DNA of 64,000 bases from Symbiodinium microadriaticum (taxonomy: Eukaryota > Sar > Dinophyceae > Suessiales > Symbiodiniaceae), in NCBI GenBank assembly GCA_001939145.1, contig LSRX01000082.1, positions 694,272 through 758,271 of the forward strand, written 5' to 3'. The position numbers and the translations under genes were made by a program. The notes beneath the pieces are model-generated. The model did no database searches, was not told where the DNA came from, and worked only from the letters and a program-made list of their open reading frames with translations. Positions 12,560 to 24,406 of this stretch are shown here, piece after piece (position 1 is the first letter of the stretch; the number at the start of each line of letters is the position of its first letter).

Positions 12560-13060
12560 ACATGCAAATACAGCATCTACTGTGCGCCACAATTCCCGAC
12601 GAGACGAACTGCGTTCACTGGAGATGTCACATGTAGTTATCGCTTCCAGTCCAGCAGCAGTTGTTGCTTGCCACTCAGCCAACGACTGCACAGTTCGGGA
12701 AACGACCCGCTGGCCTCCCACGAGGATCCAACACCATGTGCCTAGAGATCCTTGCTCTTACACAGCAGGTAGCAATGTAGATGTTGACTCATCGGCTCAT
12801 CGTGAGGCCTGTGGCGCTCCAAGTAAAGCCACCAGGACCCAAACAGATACTTACTTGTACATGCCGCTGATAAAGCATTCCTGCCGCTTAGATTTCTTCG
12901 CATCTCGAACACTCAGCCGTGGAATGATGGACTGTCTCACGTTCCAAGCGTTCGAGCTCTCGGCAACTTGGCGCACATCTTGCGAACTCTCCAACCTTCC
13001 TATCGCGACACCTACAGCCCACACAACTGCCACCCTCACTTTGTGCGAGCCTTGTACATG
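12560..13060 (-). CDS. Two candidate exons, unknown protein
   Basis: 13060-12851 reads HKVRVAVVWAVGVAIGRLES then DVRQVAESSNAWNVRQS and IIPRLSVRDAKKSKRQE, a basic globular segment. 12725-12560 reads RTVQSLAEWQATTAAGLEAI then SSRRELWRTVDAVFACLPA. Both are in minus frames without stops and have composition unlike the surrounding DNA. No domain is recognised; the link between the two is inferred from strand and proximity. Confidence 0.4.
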
Positions 13061-14316
13061 GCTGTAGTGCCGCCGCCGGCTGGAATGTAGCCAAGAACGC
13101 CAGGCCTTCATGCATAGGCGCACCGGCACAACTCAAAGCATGGAGAGTCTAGAGCGTCAAGTAGGCTATGTTCCTGCGAGAACACCGAGCAGGAATCTTT
13201 TGAGAAGCAGGAAGACTCTCGCTGCAAGCGAAACGGAGCCTGGCTCTTCAAGCCCTTCCTCATCAAAATAGGCTCAGCGAGCCAAAGGAAACGACATGGC
13301 TAATGCTGCCTGGCTCTTGGATGACCTCTTCACGTCTCTCCCTCTGCTGAAGTCCAAATCGCCAGCCTGCCAAACGTCCCCACATCTCCTCCGTTGTTCA
13401 CGGATCGCAGCACGGCTGGCAGCACGGCGGCTGGCACGAGCGGCCTGCAGGCAATCACCCTCCTGAGGCCACGTCCCTACTATGCGTCAACTGGATATCT
13501 GCCATAATGCAAACATGATCAGAGTTGCGAGTTGTCCGGACATGCATTGCGCTTCGTGTACCTACCTGCTTGAGAGCAACACATTGCGATCCGACGACTG
13601 GGCGGCGGTGGGGGTGCCAACTGATATGCGGTCGAAACACTCATCTCGTTGCTCAGATATGCAGGCTTGAATACTTGTAAAAAACCTACAAGGCTTCCAT
13701 ATGCTTGTGTCTTACCTGCCTTGTGGATTGTGGATCCCACAACAAGACAGATTTGAAGATCGAAGATCCGTCGCCGGCCTTAGAGACCCGGAGCCAACCT
13801 CTAAGAGCCGCTTGTTGGAGCCACCTGCAACCAGGACATATGCTCGGTTTTAAAAGGGGGCTCTTCCTTGGAGGCTTTAGGCTTGTGTAGAGTGCAGGCT
13901 GCAGGAGGGTAAGCCCCAACCAGTACCTCACCCTGGATGTGCTTCAAGCCCCAAAGCACCGCCTGTGGCCCAAGACCCGCAAACTGCGGTCATTTTGGAT
14001 GGCGTGACAACTACCAGGACAAGGAGAAGGCACAAGCAAAAACAACGTTAGGGGGATGCACAGCGAGCCTGACCCGCACCAGCGAAGAATGTGACGATTC
14101 AAGCGTTCAGTATCTTCTCTGCTCAGCATCAATTAAGCCGAGTCTTTCTGAACAGGCTCTGAAGGACTCGTCATTCGGCATTCTCAAAGCTTGAAGGCGC
14201 TGGCACGCTTGGATCATTCCACGGCATCTCCCTGAATCCATCGCCGGCATGCAAACTTCATTTCATTCACCCCTCAGCGCACTGTGCCGGGGCTGCACAA
14301 TTCCGTTTTTCTTGGT
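13060..14316. other. No confident gene
   Basis: Several 60-85 codon open frames exist on both strands, but none reads clearly as protein and no paired splice sites were found. It is treated as intronic or intergenic. Confidence 0.4.
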
Positions 14317-14324
14317 TCACTGCG

Positions 14325-15250
14325 GCAAGTCATATTCAGCTGCTAGTTTTTGTGGCGGATTGTCCCGGTCAGCAGGTGCACAACATCTATTTTTTAGGCG
14401 CGTTGCGGTTGCCGGCACCATGCACACGAGGTTAAACCGCGAGAGCTTCCCCAAAAAAAGCCAAGCGGTATTTTTTTCGGCAAGCACGGCAGCTCCAGGC
14501 TGGCTGAGTGCTGCAATTGTACGAGTAACTGCTGCCTGAGCAAACTGACCCCATGGGTCACAAGAAAGTTTTGCCGACTCTGCAAACATCTGCAAACCTT
14601 CATCGTGTATGATGCCTGCACTTCTTTAAGACTCGTCCGAGCACTTTCTCCGACCCGGCCCTCCCTGTGGACCTCCGCTCAACTTGGACAGAACGGCCTG
14701 GGCACTTCCGAGTCGCAAGTGGAGCTGTAAATTGCACATGCTCACAAGCTGCGAGCTTCGTTTCGACTCTCACTCCCGGACGAGGCTCGACAGTAACGCT
14801 GTAACCGACCCCAACACCCAATACCCTGAACCTGTAGTCTCCCTGGAGGATGTTCAAGCTCAAAGACCTGGCATGGAGGTTCATCCGGACCCACCAGAAC
14901 ACCAAAACACACGCTTTGAAAGGATCGCTGTGGAGAGGACCAACACAGCTGTTCAGACAAACGGATGCCGTATCTACAAGTGTGCAAAGCAACAGCCCTA
15001 CTTACACTGAGGCCGTAGCGCATGTAGCCGAGTGCAGCTGACTGAAGTCGTAGCTGGCAAATGTGCTCCCAGGCTCAAGCTATCCAGAAAGGAAAAGTGC
15101 GAAGCTTCGAAAGTCCCGACCATCCACGAGCTTCAGCTGCAGTTAGTCTCACACAGGAACCACCAGCAATGAACGTTCGTAGCAACAGAGCCTCTGGCTC
15201 ACAAAGCTGTGGCAGGCCGTCAAGAAAGAACTCAAGGACTTGCCGAGGCT
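14325..15250 (-). CDS. Two candidate exons, unknown protein
   Basis: 15250-15075 reads GQVKPRQVLEFFLDGLPQL then CEPEALLLRTFIAGGSCVRL. 14595-14325 reads MFAESAKLSCDPWGQFAQAA then VTRTIAALSQPGAAVLAEKN and TAWLFLGKLSRFNLVCMVP, about 88 codons without a stop. Both are minus-strand and look globular. No family is recognised. On the opposite strand at 15280-15320 a chance EF-hand-like string appears, which I rejected. Confidence 0.4.
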
Positions 15251-15659
15251 TGACCTGGCCTTGTTCGCCCCCTCTCTTTGGAGCTGGATGCTCCTGGACC
15301 GCGACGGGCACGGGCATGTCGCCGCTCTCTCCCTCGCTTCTGCTTGGGGTCTGCGCCGTCTGCGCTGGGGCTCGGGCAGGGAGGCGGCCGAGCACAAAGC
15401 TTCGGCCAGCCGCGTCTCCGTGTCCTCCAAGCAGCGTCCCGGGCTTCAAAGTGTTCTGAAGGAGAGCTAAGAGCCAGCGAAGCAAAGGAGAGCTAAGATC
15501 GCCCGCCAAACCGGGCTCGCCCGGCCTTGTGGAGTCGACCTGCAGGGACTCCGAAGGACACGAGAGATGCACCCCATGGGCCTTTGCACCCCCTAGGCTC
15601 CCCCCCCCTTGCGTCTGCGATAGCCGGCATCTTGCCTTGGCGAAGCAGCGCACACGAGC

Positions 15660-17480
15660 CGGCCCAGCAAACCAGGCAAGACCTGAGTCGCTAATGCAGC
15701 CGAACGTGAGGGCCTACACTGGGCCTACACGTACCCTTGAGCTCCCAGGCCCGTCAAAAGCCGCTCAACAGGAGCACGGGAGACTCTTCGTAACATCTAA
15801 GTTTGGTTCAGCCTCATCGCCGCATGAAACTCTCTTGCATTGCCGCATAGGACCGTGGCAGGAGAAAGGCCTGCGAGTGCTTCGGCCGTCTAAGCTTTGC
15901 ATCAAAACATACATTGCAGCGTGCTAGAAGTTCTCGAATTCTATGTCCCTGCAATGGCACATGGCCCTACCGAGGGCCTCATCCGCCAAAAGGGCCACTC
16001 TCTGCAACACGGCCGGCGTCCTCGCAAGACAAGCAAGCAGCACATGATTTCAGCCTCAACCTCTCGCGCCATCGTCGAATGTTCCACAGGCCTCTGGCGC
16101 TGCGAGCAGAGGTGGTTGGCATAGCTCTCCAAGTTCGAGAGTCGCCTCACAGGAAGCAGAGAATTGGGATGTCACTGCGTGCTGCGGCGACAGGGGTGCA
16201 GGACTCACGATTACACAGAACATTCGGTGGCAGCACAGCAGGCTGGGCATGGCTGGGCTCCCGTCACTGCATCCCGCCAGGAGAGAAACGAAAGCTCTAA
16301 AGTCTCCACGAGGAGCCGAGCCTGGCGATGGGGAATGTGAACGTGCACATACGTGCACCTGCCCCTTCCCTTCACCTCATACTCTTCTCCTGTCGAGCTC
16401 TTTCCCGACCAGCTCCTTATCTCTCCTTGACCCAGACTGAATGCGTCTTTCTGGGGCCCCCGGCGCTGAGGCGATCCACAGCACGGCCGAGGTCTTCTCG
16501 GCCCTACGGAAGCGTGCGGATATTCTACACCGCATCATGCACATAATCTTGTATCAACACAGTACACTTTCGGTACACCACATACCAGCGCGCAACACAA
16601 CACACGGTGCTGGTAAGCCGGCATTTGGAGATGTTTGAGGAGGTGCGCCACACTTTCCCGGAAAGCTTTCGAGCAACACCCCAAACTTTCCCAAACTGTG
16701 AAACGCCCCACACGCTCCGGGGCTGCGCCTTGCTCCAGACATTCACCAGCGCCGCTCTTCCTGGAGCAAGCGCACCTAAAGCATTCGGCCAACTGCCTCA
16801 GGATAACCCGTCCAGGCAGCCTGATGTTCAGACTCCTCCTACACCCTCTGGAGCATGCCCCCAACCTCTGTTGAACCCAACCGCAGCCGGAACATGACTT
16901 GACTAGTGACTAGACTCTAGACGCTTTCAAACATTCACCTCTGAAACCATCCAACCACTTTCGGGTCGAGATCACTCGAGACGCCTCCCATCTTGAACCC
17001 ACCCCCTCGTCTCTGCACCAACCCAACCTCGCACAATCTCGGACTCCATGGCCCGATGGGATTGGCACAGCATCGTGACGGATCGCCTGTCTTGTCGAGA
17101 AACGAAACTGTGCGGACTTGAGACGGCAACCGCGACGGCCCGCACCCCGTGGGCCCTCCAGGCCCTCTGAGCGACGAGCCAGGCCCGGAAGCTGCGCTCT
17201 GCGGCCGCCAAGTCTGGCGCCGCGACTTCGGCGCGGAGGCGGCCTCAGAGCCCAAAGCCGTGGAGACAGAGGCGTCGCGGCGTCGCGAGGGAGGCTCGAA
17301 TTGGGGCCCGCGCCAGTGCGATGTTTAAGCACAGCTTCGATGCAGCTGTGATGAAGAGCCTGCCGCGGCTTGGCGAAAATCTCACGAGATTGGCCTCGCG
17401 TCTGCACAATCCTACCACTTGGAACGTGTAGCTGTGTAGCTGGCCTCCTTGAAGGCCATAAGAACTCTGGTCAGTAGCAG
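15660..17480. other. Non-coding or unresolved, with a GC-rich block
   Basis: There are no convincing exons. 17040-17330 is strongly GC-rich and open in several frames on both strands (Arg/Pro/Ala-rich translations), which is what GC richness alone gives. The short open frames at 16535-16900 are not protein-like in a consistent frame. Confidence 0.4.
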
Positions 17481-17486
17481 CCTCAG

Positions 17487-18270
17487 TCAGGCTAAGCTTG
17501 ACCCTGTAGAATACAGCAGTGCGCGCCCTTCGGAGAGTCTGCAGCAGACTTTCTGTCGTCCAAGGGAAAGCTTTGTGACATCTGCGCTGGCTTCGAACAC
17601 CAACAAGAATGGCGGCGGCACCACAACAAAGCTTTTTTCTATGACAGCTGCCAGACCCTCAGGAACTTTCTGAATAGAACTGTCAACAATGATCCACCAG
17701 CGCCCAGGCAAGTATTGCAGCACTGCATGCCAGGAGCCAGACACATTGGCAAAGGAGCGGCCAAGGCTTCGCCCGATGATGCTCGCATGGAGGCCTTGGA
17801 AGCCGCTGTTTGCTTTGGGCCAAGAGCCACTTCTATCTTCTATCTAACAAACCAGCGTCTCAAAAATGTCGGGCTTTTGCTAAGGCCGCATCGTTCCACT
17901 GATTCTTGTGACCGCGGGAGGAACTTCATGCGGGAGGTTTTGACCAGGTTTTTCCTCGCCCAGGGCTGCCAGAAATACATTAGAGAGATAGCCTGTAATA
18001 CCTAGTAGCAGGTGTTCAGTGTCTTGCTTCGACTTTCGCAGCTTCATGAATGATGCTCTGAAGTTGGCAAGATAGCCCGGATGCAAGACCTGCTTCAAAA
18101 AGCACCTGCGCGTCCGATGGTTGGCGGCGATTTTTAGCATGTCTGCGATGTCGTGGAGCGTGGACGTAATGACGCCCGGAGGCCTCATTTGCCAGACATA
18201 GACCATGACCGCTTCTGACACTTCGATACCAGTCTTGATGTCTAGATTTTTGCCGTTCAGGAGCTGATGC
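17487..18270 (-). CDS. Multi-exon gene segment, unknown function
   Basis: 18270-17880 is the best single block: LNGKNLDIKTGIEVSEAVMV, then WQMRPPGVITSTLHDIADML, KIAANHRTRRCFLKQVLHPG and YLANFRASFMKLRKSKQD, about 120 well-formed codons. Downstream on the same strand 17744-17487 reads PGRWWIIVDSSIQKVPEGL then AAVIEKSFVVVPPPFLLVFE and ASADVTKLSLGRQKV. The two probably belong to one protein. I do not recognise a family. Upstream of about 18270 the frame becomes basic and Ser-rich and is probably intron. Confidence 0.5.
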
Positions 18271-19049
18271 GGATGAGAGTGAAGCTTCTGTGGCTGTAAA
18301 GCAAACAACGTAGGCAGCTTACAGAACACACGAGCACTGCCACGCTTGCAGGAAGTCGTAGAGGCCGAAAGCCTTGTCCCTGGGAGCCCTGCGCGTCGCT
18401 GTAGCAGCAAGCACCCCAAGGACCCATCAGAACTGGCCAAGCTCGCAGCAATCAGTTTCAGAAAGGCTTGAGTCTGAGACTTTGGGCGACGGGACTGGCT
18501 ATAACTCGGTAGTTTGTGAGCGGGGCAACGGATGGGACAGAACAGCATCCTCATAACTTCGCAGGGAAGCAAGTAGGAATGCTCTTGCAGATGACATGAT
18601 AACGAGCAGGAGAACAGCAATGACAGCCTTCACGGCGAGTTTCTCAACTTGGTCGTCTCGGCTTTTTGATCCCCTTGGCAACTAATTGAACCTTGTCCAG
18701 CTCCGGGCTTCGGATTACTTGGTTGTCTGGATGCGTGGTGCGGAAAACTCATCTACGTTTGGGCAAGGTCGAAGCTGGGATTCTAAGGCTACTGGACATT
18801 TCGATGAACGCAACCTCTGCGCAGACTTTTCCTCCGACACAGCCGCTGCTAAGATGCGGAAGAGGTCAGGCGCTCGATGTGCCATGGAAGTGTTCTGTTC
18901 TTGCTGGCGTCCAAAACGGTCGGGCGCCTACGTCTACATGGGCTGCGCGCCCGGGAGGACTGTATATGAGTTGTATAAGTTGTATATGTATGGGCACTCC
19001 TTCTGCGAAGACTCGCTGATGACAGCTGCGACTGAATTCCTACGACAGG

Positions 19050-19229
19050 CAGCTTCTCAGGTTGAAGATGCGCCTGGAGCGGTTTGGACTCGAAGAGGTC
19101 AGGTGCATCATGCAAACCAAAGCTGCACAGCAAATCTGTCTTTAAAGTTTGCATCCCATCAAGCAGTCTCCCGACAAACTTGAAGAACGGGGCCCAAACA
19201 AGCGGCATGCACTCGCCCAAGGCCATCAT
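19050..19229 (-). CDS. Candidate exon downstream of the ACP exons
   Basis: The minus frame reads GECMPLVWAPFFKFVGRLLD then GMQTLKTDLLCSFGLHDAPD and LFESKPLQAHLQPEKLP. It is well formed and lies 300 bases downstream of the carrier-protein exons on the same strand, so it may be part of the same polypeptide. No domain is recognised. Confidence 0.45.
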
Positions 19230-19538
19230 ATCAAGTTTTCTAGCCCTGCCTGAACGGCTGAACCAGCTAGCATGACAAGAGGATCAACTCCCTCAGCCCG
19301 GAACCCGTCGAGATGGAAGCATCTGGAGCGAATCGCCCGCCCTCTGCTTCTACCTCAAGTAAATGCGGGCATCCTTCACTTTTGGCAACCGTGCACCGTA
19401 TTGCACCGTTGGATGGAGAGTCTAGGGAAAAACGGCAAGGGATTCATGCTTCGTGCGCAGAGAACGCCCGTCCATGAGACACGCTCATTGCAGTCTTCCG
19501 ATATCTTCCATGCCGGGTTGCACTGCGCTCGACTCTAC

Positions 19539-19966
19539 CATGAGGTCGGCAACCGCATTCAAGTTCGGATAGTCGAAGATCAGGGTGGACGGCCTGAAAG
19601 AGCGAGGCCTTTCCTGCTCTCCAAGTCCCCAAGGCCAAGTGCTTCCATGGCACAGCTTCAGGCCACACTCCCGCGCCAGCGTCTCGCGGAAGGAGATGGC
19701 CGCCAGGCCTCAGTTACAGCGATAGCCGGGGCGCTCGCCATCTACGAGTCATCAGAAGTCTTTCAACTTGCCTCAGTCTCTGAGCAGCCCGGCTGTCTAA
19801 GCCGACGTCCATCAGGGAATCCTCAGAAGCTCAAAGCTGCATCTTCTCGCACGAGCACACTGCCACAGAGGGCGTCCTCTTGTCCGCTCTGTGTTCGCCT
19901 CAACCCCCCTGCCCTGAGTGCAGCCCGTGTAGCATCGAAGGCGATCGGCTCCTCGGACCCGACGGC
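19539..19966 (-). CDS. Acyl carrier protein domain (PKS/FAS type) in four micro-exons
   Basis: Four minus-strand exons join in phase: 19966-19867 (100 nt), 19829-19794 (36 nt), 19708-19654 (55 nt) and 19593-19539 (55 nt). Together they give the carrier-protein signature: LMDVGLDSL with the phosphopantetheine serine, LAAISFRETLA, then PSTLIFDYPNL and NAVADLM, the usual helix-3 end of polyketide synthase ACPs. Introns are 37 nt (GT..AG, tentative), 85 nt (GC..AG) and 60 nt (GT..AG, with CTTTCAG before the exon). The serine codon is split by the 85-nt intron. In the family the serine carries the pantetheine arm that holds the growing acyl chain. Ketosynthase, acyltransferase and ketoreductase motifs were looked for nearby and not found, so it may be part of a large synthase or a lone carrier domain. 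The product is unknown. Confidence 0.75.
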
Positions 19967-20199
19967 CTGACATGGCTTCGCTTACAGCCCCACCTGTGCA
20001 TTCGCTGCTCAGCTTGTTCCTGTGCAAGCCCAAGCAGTCTAGCCGTAACAAAAGAAGGGTGAAATCACAGGAAGGCCGAGCCTCCACAGCGATGTTCATC
20101 GCGAGCTGTTTCGCCTCTACGGCTGGAGGTGCAGGAGGTGTTGACTGTTGGAACGGCCCTAATCTGCACTCTACGTCAGAAAGCAGGGCCTGAGAAACA

Positions 20200-21179
20200 C
20201 TTCGAAACCACATGAAAGGATCTCATGGCAGTGCCGTAGCTGCGCCTTCTCAAGCGTCATCTGCGGCTGCTTTGAGACAACGAGCGAGGGCGAGGGTCCG
20301 GCCTGCAAAAAGGCAGGGCCTCTGAACTTCCAGGAGCTTTGCTGCAACTTTGCAGTCCCAGCCTCCGGCTCAGCTCGCTTCGTCTCCGGGACGTTGGTGC
20401 CCTGAGCATTCAAATTCAAGCGGCGGTTCATAGAACAAGTGGTACTCGTCCTGAGGTAGTACAGCAGGAGTTCGCGGCACAGATGACGCAGGATGGACAG
20501 GCCTGTGACACAGCGATCTCGTCGATTTGCTGAAGCGTCCGCTGGGCCTGCAGAGGTCTGGACAAAAGCAACCTTTACCTCAAACATGACGTGTCGGCAA
20601 CAAGGCTGGAACCCCTAAGTTGCCCCAAATTTATTGACTTGACTCGTCGACGCAGAGCAACATACCATGCTAAAAGCGGGATGACAGGTTCGAGATCTTG
20701 TTTGCACACGTTTGCACGACGTGAGAGGGCATTGACATGGCAGAGTCTGGACAGGATCCCCAGGGCTTCTACGTTGCAGTGGACATGCAGGAATCTGACG
20801 CCTTCTCCACCCCTTCGAAGTCGCTGATGCTGGCAAAGAGCTCAGAGGCTTCCTTCCCATTGGCACAGCTGCAGAGGGGCGGGGGCACCAGGACAAGATC
20901 CGAGCGAACCGATCAACCAAAAAAGAGTTTCAATCCGTGCCTGTCGACCTTCCGAAACGACCGCCACGGAGCGTTGCACCGGGCCTTGGTGAACTCCCGG
21001 CCGCGAGGGATGTCGCCATCCAAGACCGAGCTCTCGCCCAGCATCAGGATGGCCATGGCCTCGCCCTGCCTGATTGCAGGCGAAAGGGCCTTTATTGGGA
21101 GGAGGCCAGGAGCCAGGGCCCCGGCCTGTCCCAGGTCTGCGCAAAAAGATTGCGTGCTTCCGTGGCCGCCTGCAGCCAC
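20200..21179 (-). CDS. Candidate exons upstream of the ACP
   Basis: Three minus-strand blocks: 21160-20920 (LLPIKALSPAIRQGEAMAIL, then MLGESSVLDGDIPRGREFT), about 20870-20783 (SCANGKEASELFASISDF then EGVEKASDSCMS, preceded by CTGCAG and followed by GTAGAA, a plausible exon) and 20400-20215 (VPETKRAEPEAGTAKLQ, then SPSLVVSKQPQMTLEKAQLR). They share strand with the carrier-protein exons that follow and could be the N-terminal part of the same protein. No catalytic motif of polyketide synthesis was recognised in them. Confidence 0.4.
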
Positions 21180-21749
21180 TGGGCGGTAACCGGGATCCGG
21201 AGGTCCGCCACAGGGTAACGGGGTCGAAGCCGCTGCTTACGGGTTTGATTTTCCTGCTGGGGCACCAGAGAGTGGAATTCTCATCTCAACGGCACGAACA
21301 AACGCGATCTTCTGACCGATCCACACCACGAACAGCCGGCGCCTGTACGGCAGCACTTGTTCGCCCGGCAACAGCATGACACTGTGCCACCGAGTACCTT
21401 GTTGCAATATGTTGCAATTAGCTCACAACAGGGAACCATGCGTTGTACAGTAGTTGCTTAACACAACTACATAGTAGCAAGAAGTTAAGCCATCACAGTG
21501 TCTCCCATGCTGCCTCGGCATGTTTTCAGCGGCTCTGATGAAGAACGGCATGAGTTTCGCAACATCCAGCTTGACACCTCAAATCGAGCCGAGGAGCGTG
21601 GCAATGCCGGTCATCCTTGGAGGGGCCGAGGGACAGACACAGTGTGTTTAGAAGCGTCTCACCCAAGCAAGTCCCTCCGCTCACCTATCTTGCATGCATC
21701 CGAACACAACCTTCCCTCGACTCCAGATGTGTTTAGTCATTGAGCAGTT

Positions 21750-22500
21750 GCGGTGACCCAGATCACGGGGACGTAAAACCCCAGGACTTTTGGGCAGTCA
21801 AGGCTAATGAAAAAAATAGTGACAATAATCGTCAAAAAACGCCAAAAGGGACAATAATAGACAAATCCGGACAAATAAAGACACATCCAAACAAATACAA
21901 GCAAACAAAGTTTGACATGTGGTTTTTAGCCAAAATTAAGTTTTACAAGTTGTTTAAAAGTTTCTAACCCCTAATAAACTTGAAACCCCCTAAACCTAAA
22001 ACCCCAAATCCCCTAAACCACTAAACTCCAAACCCAAAACACCTGAACCCTAAACCCTGAACCCCATAGCTCCTGAACCCCTGAACCCTGAACCCCAAAT
22101 CCAAATGCACTAAGCCCCGCATATCCTCAGGCACCCCTAAACCCACCCACCCAGCCACCCGATCACTTGGTCACCCTTGCCTCAGCGATGTTGTAGAACA
22201 GCAGGAATCCAGGACCGGAACTTGAATCGATCACATAAAGAACAAACATGATCAAAACAAAACCTTTAACAACCAATAATGACAAATTACACCAGCGAAG
22301 ACCCCAAACAACAATAAACCAATCAAGATGTTGCGTGAATTTCGAACAAGACAGCAAATTCGAAACGACAACACTTTGTACAGGACGGAGACAACAGTTT
22401 AGGATTTAAGGTTCAGGTTCAGGGTTAGGGGCGTAGGGCCTGGAGTCAAGCTTTAGCTTTCAAAGGACGTAGGGTGTGCCAGCAACAGTATAAAATCAGA
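21750..22500. repeat. AT-rich low-complexity DNA with telomere-like tracts
   Basis: 21790-21920 is rich in GACAAATAA/AACAAA units. 21965-22125 is a degenerate run of CCCTAAA/CCCCAAA/CCCTGAA; 22398-22440 carries GGTTCAGGGTTAGGGG in the opposite sense. The 22150-22390 interior has no clear gene. Dinoflagellate telomeres are of the TTTAGGG type, so these look like degenerate interstitial telomeric DNA. Confidence 0.75.
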
Positions 22501-22501
22501 T

Positions 22502-24400
22502 TATGAAGGGAAACAAATCCGGCTACCCCCGGCGAGGCACGTCACAGCATCCGGCTCCCAGACTCAGACAGAGCAGAGACAACAGGTTAAATTGAGATTA
22601 TGACGGGAGACAAATCCGGCTAGTCCCCGGCGAGGCGCGTCACAGCATCCGGCTCCCAGACTCAGACAGAGCAGAGACAACAGGTTAAATTGAGATTATG
22701 ACGGGAGACAAATCCGGCTAGTCCCCGGCGAGGCGCGTCACAGCATCCGGCTCCCAGACTCAGACAGAGCAGAGACAACAGGTTAAATTGAGATTATGAC
22801 GGGAGACAAATCCGGCTAGTCCCCGGCGAGGCGCGTCACAGCATCCGGCTCCCAGACTCAGACAGAGCAGAGACAACAGGTTAAATTGAGATTATGACGG
22901 GAGACAAATCCGGCTAGTCCCCGGCGAGGCGCGTCACAGCATCCGGCTCCCAGACTCAGACAGAGCAGAGACAACAGGTTAAATTGAGATGATGACGGGA
23001 GACAAATCCGGCTAGTCCCCGGCGAGGCGCGTCACAGCATCCGGCTCCCAGACTCAGACAGAGCAGAGACAACAGGTTAAATTGAGATGATGACGGGAGA
23101 CAAATCCGGCTAGTCCCCGGCGAGGCGCGTCACAGCATCCGGCTCCCAGACTCAGACAGAGCAGAGACAACAGGTTAAATTGAGATGATGACGGGAGACA
23201 AATCCGGCTAGTCCCCGGCGAGGCGCGTCACAGCATCCGGCTCCCAGACTCAGACAGAGCAGAGACAACAGGTTAAATTGAGATGATGACGGGAGACAAA
23301 TCCGGCTAGTCCCCGGCGAGGCGCGTCACAGCATCCGGCTCCCAGACTCAGACAGAGCAGAGACAACAGGTTAAATTGAGATGATGACGGGAGACAAATC
23401 CGGCTAGTCCCCGGCGAGGCGCGTCACAGCATCCGGCTCCCAGACTCAGACAGAGCAGAGACAACAGGTTAAATTGAGATGATGACGGGAGACAAATCCG
23501 GCTAGTCCCCGGCGAGGCGCGTCACAGCATCCGGCTCCCAGACTCAGACAGAGCAGAGACAACAGGTTAAATTGAGATGATGACGGGAGACAAATCCGGC
23601 TAGTCCCCGGCGAGGCGCGTCACAGCATCCGGCTCCCAGACTCAGACAGAGCAGAGACAACAGGTTAAATTGAGATGATGACGGGAGACAAATCCGGCTA
23701 GTCCCCGGCGAGGCGCGTCACAGCATCCGGCTCCCAGACTCAGACAGAGCAGAGACAACAGGTTAAATTGAGATGATGACGGGAGACAAATCCGGCTAGT
23801 CCCCGGCGAGGCGCGTCACAGCATCCGGCTCCCAGACTCAGACAGAGCAGAGACAACAGGTTAAATTGAGATGATGACGGGAGACAAATCCGGCTAGTCC
23901 CCGGCGAGGCGCGTCACAGCATCCGGCTCCCAGACTCAGACAGAGCAGAGACAACAGGTTAAATTGAGATGATGACGGGAGACAAATCCGGCTAGTCCCC
24001 GGCGAGGCGCGTCACAGCATCCGGCTCCCAGACTCAGACAGAGCAGAGACAACAGGTTAAATTGAGATGATGACGGGAGACAAATCCGGCTAGTCCCCGG
24101 CGAGGCGCGTCACAGCATCCGGCTCCCAGACTCAGACAGAGCAGAGACAACAGGTTAAATTGAGATGATGACGGGAGACAAATCCGGCTAGTCCCCGGCG
24201 AGGCGTGTCACAGCATCCGGCTCCCAGACTCAGACAGAGCAGAGACAACAGGTTAAATTGAGATTATGACGGGAGACAAATCCGGCTAGTCCTCGGTGAG
24301 GCGTGTCACAGCATCCGGCTCCCAGACTCAGACAGAGCAGAGACAACAGGTTAGATTGAGATTTGAAGGGAGACACATCCGGCTAGTCCCCGGCGAGGCG
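22502..24400. repeat. 98-bp tandem satellite array
   Basis: Counting the string CAAATCCGGC gives starts at 22611, 22709, 22807 and so on to 24277 with an exact 98-base step (18 copies), plus diverged 97-base neighbours at 22514 and 24374 and one displaced copy at 24528. Each unit holds ATCCGGCT twice, 33 bases apart. Copies at 22905 and before have GATTATGAC, those from 23003 to 24179 have GATGATGAC, and the last full copy reverts to GATTATGAC. The identity between copies is nearly complete, so it is not a coding repeat or a CRISPR array. Confidence 0.97.
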
Positions 24401-24406
24401 CGTCAC

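Noticed and set aside
15280..15325. EF-hand-like string LDRDGHGHV on the plus strand
   Set aside because: The 12th loop position is not acidic, the surrounding frame is not protein-like, and the minus strand has a better exon here.
19272..19970. 232-residue plus-strand ORF
   Set aside because: It runs antisense across the phase-matched ACP exons, which are far better supported.
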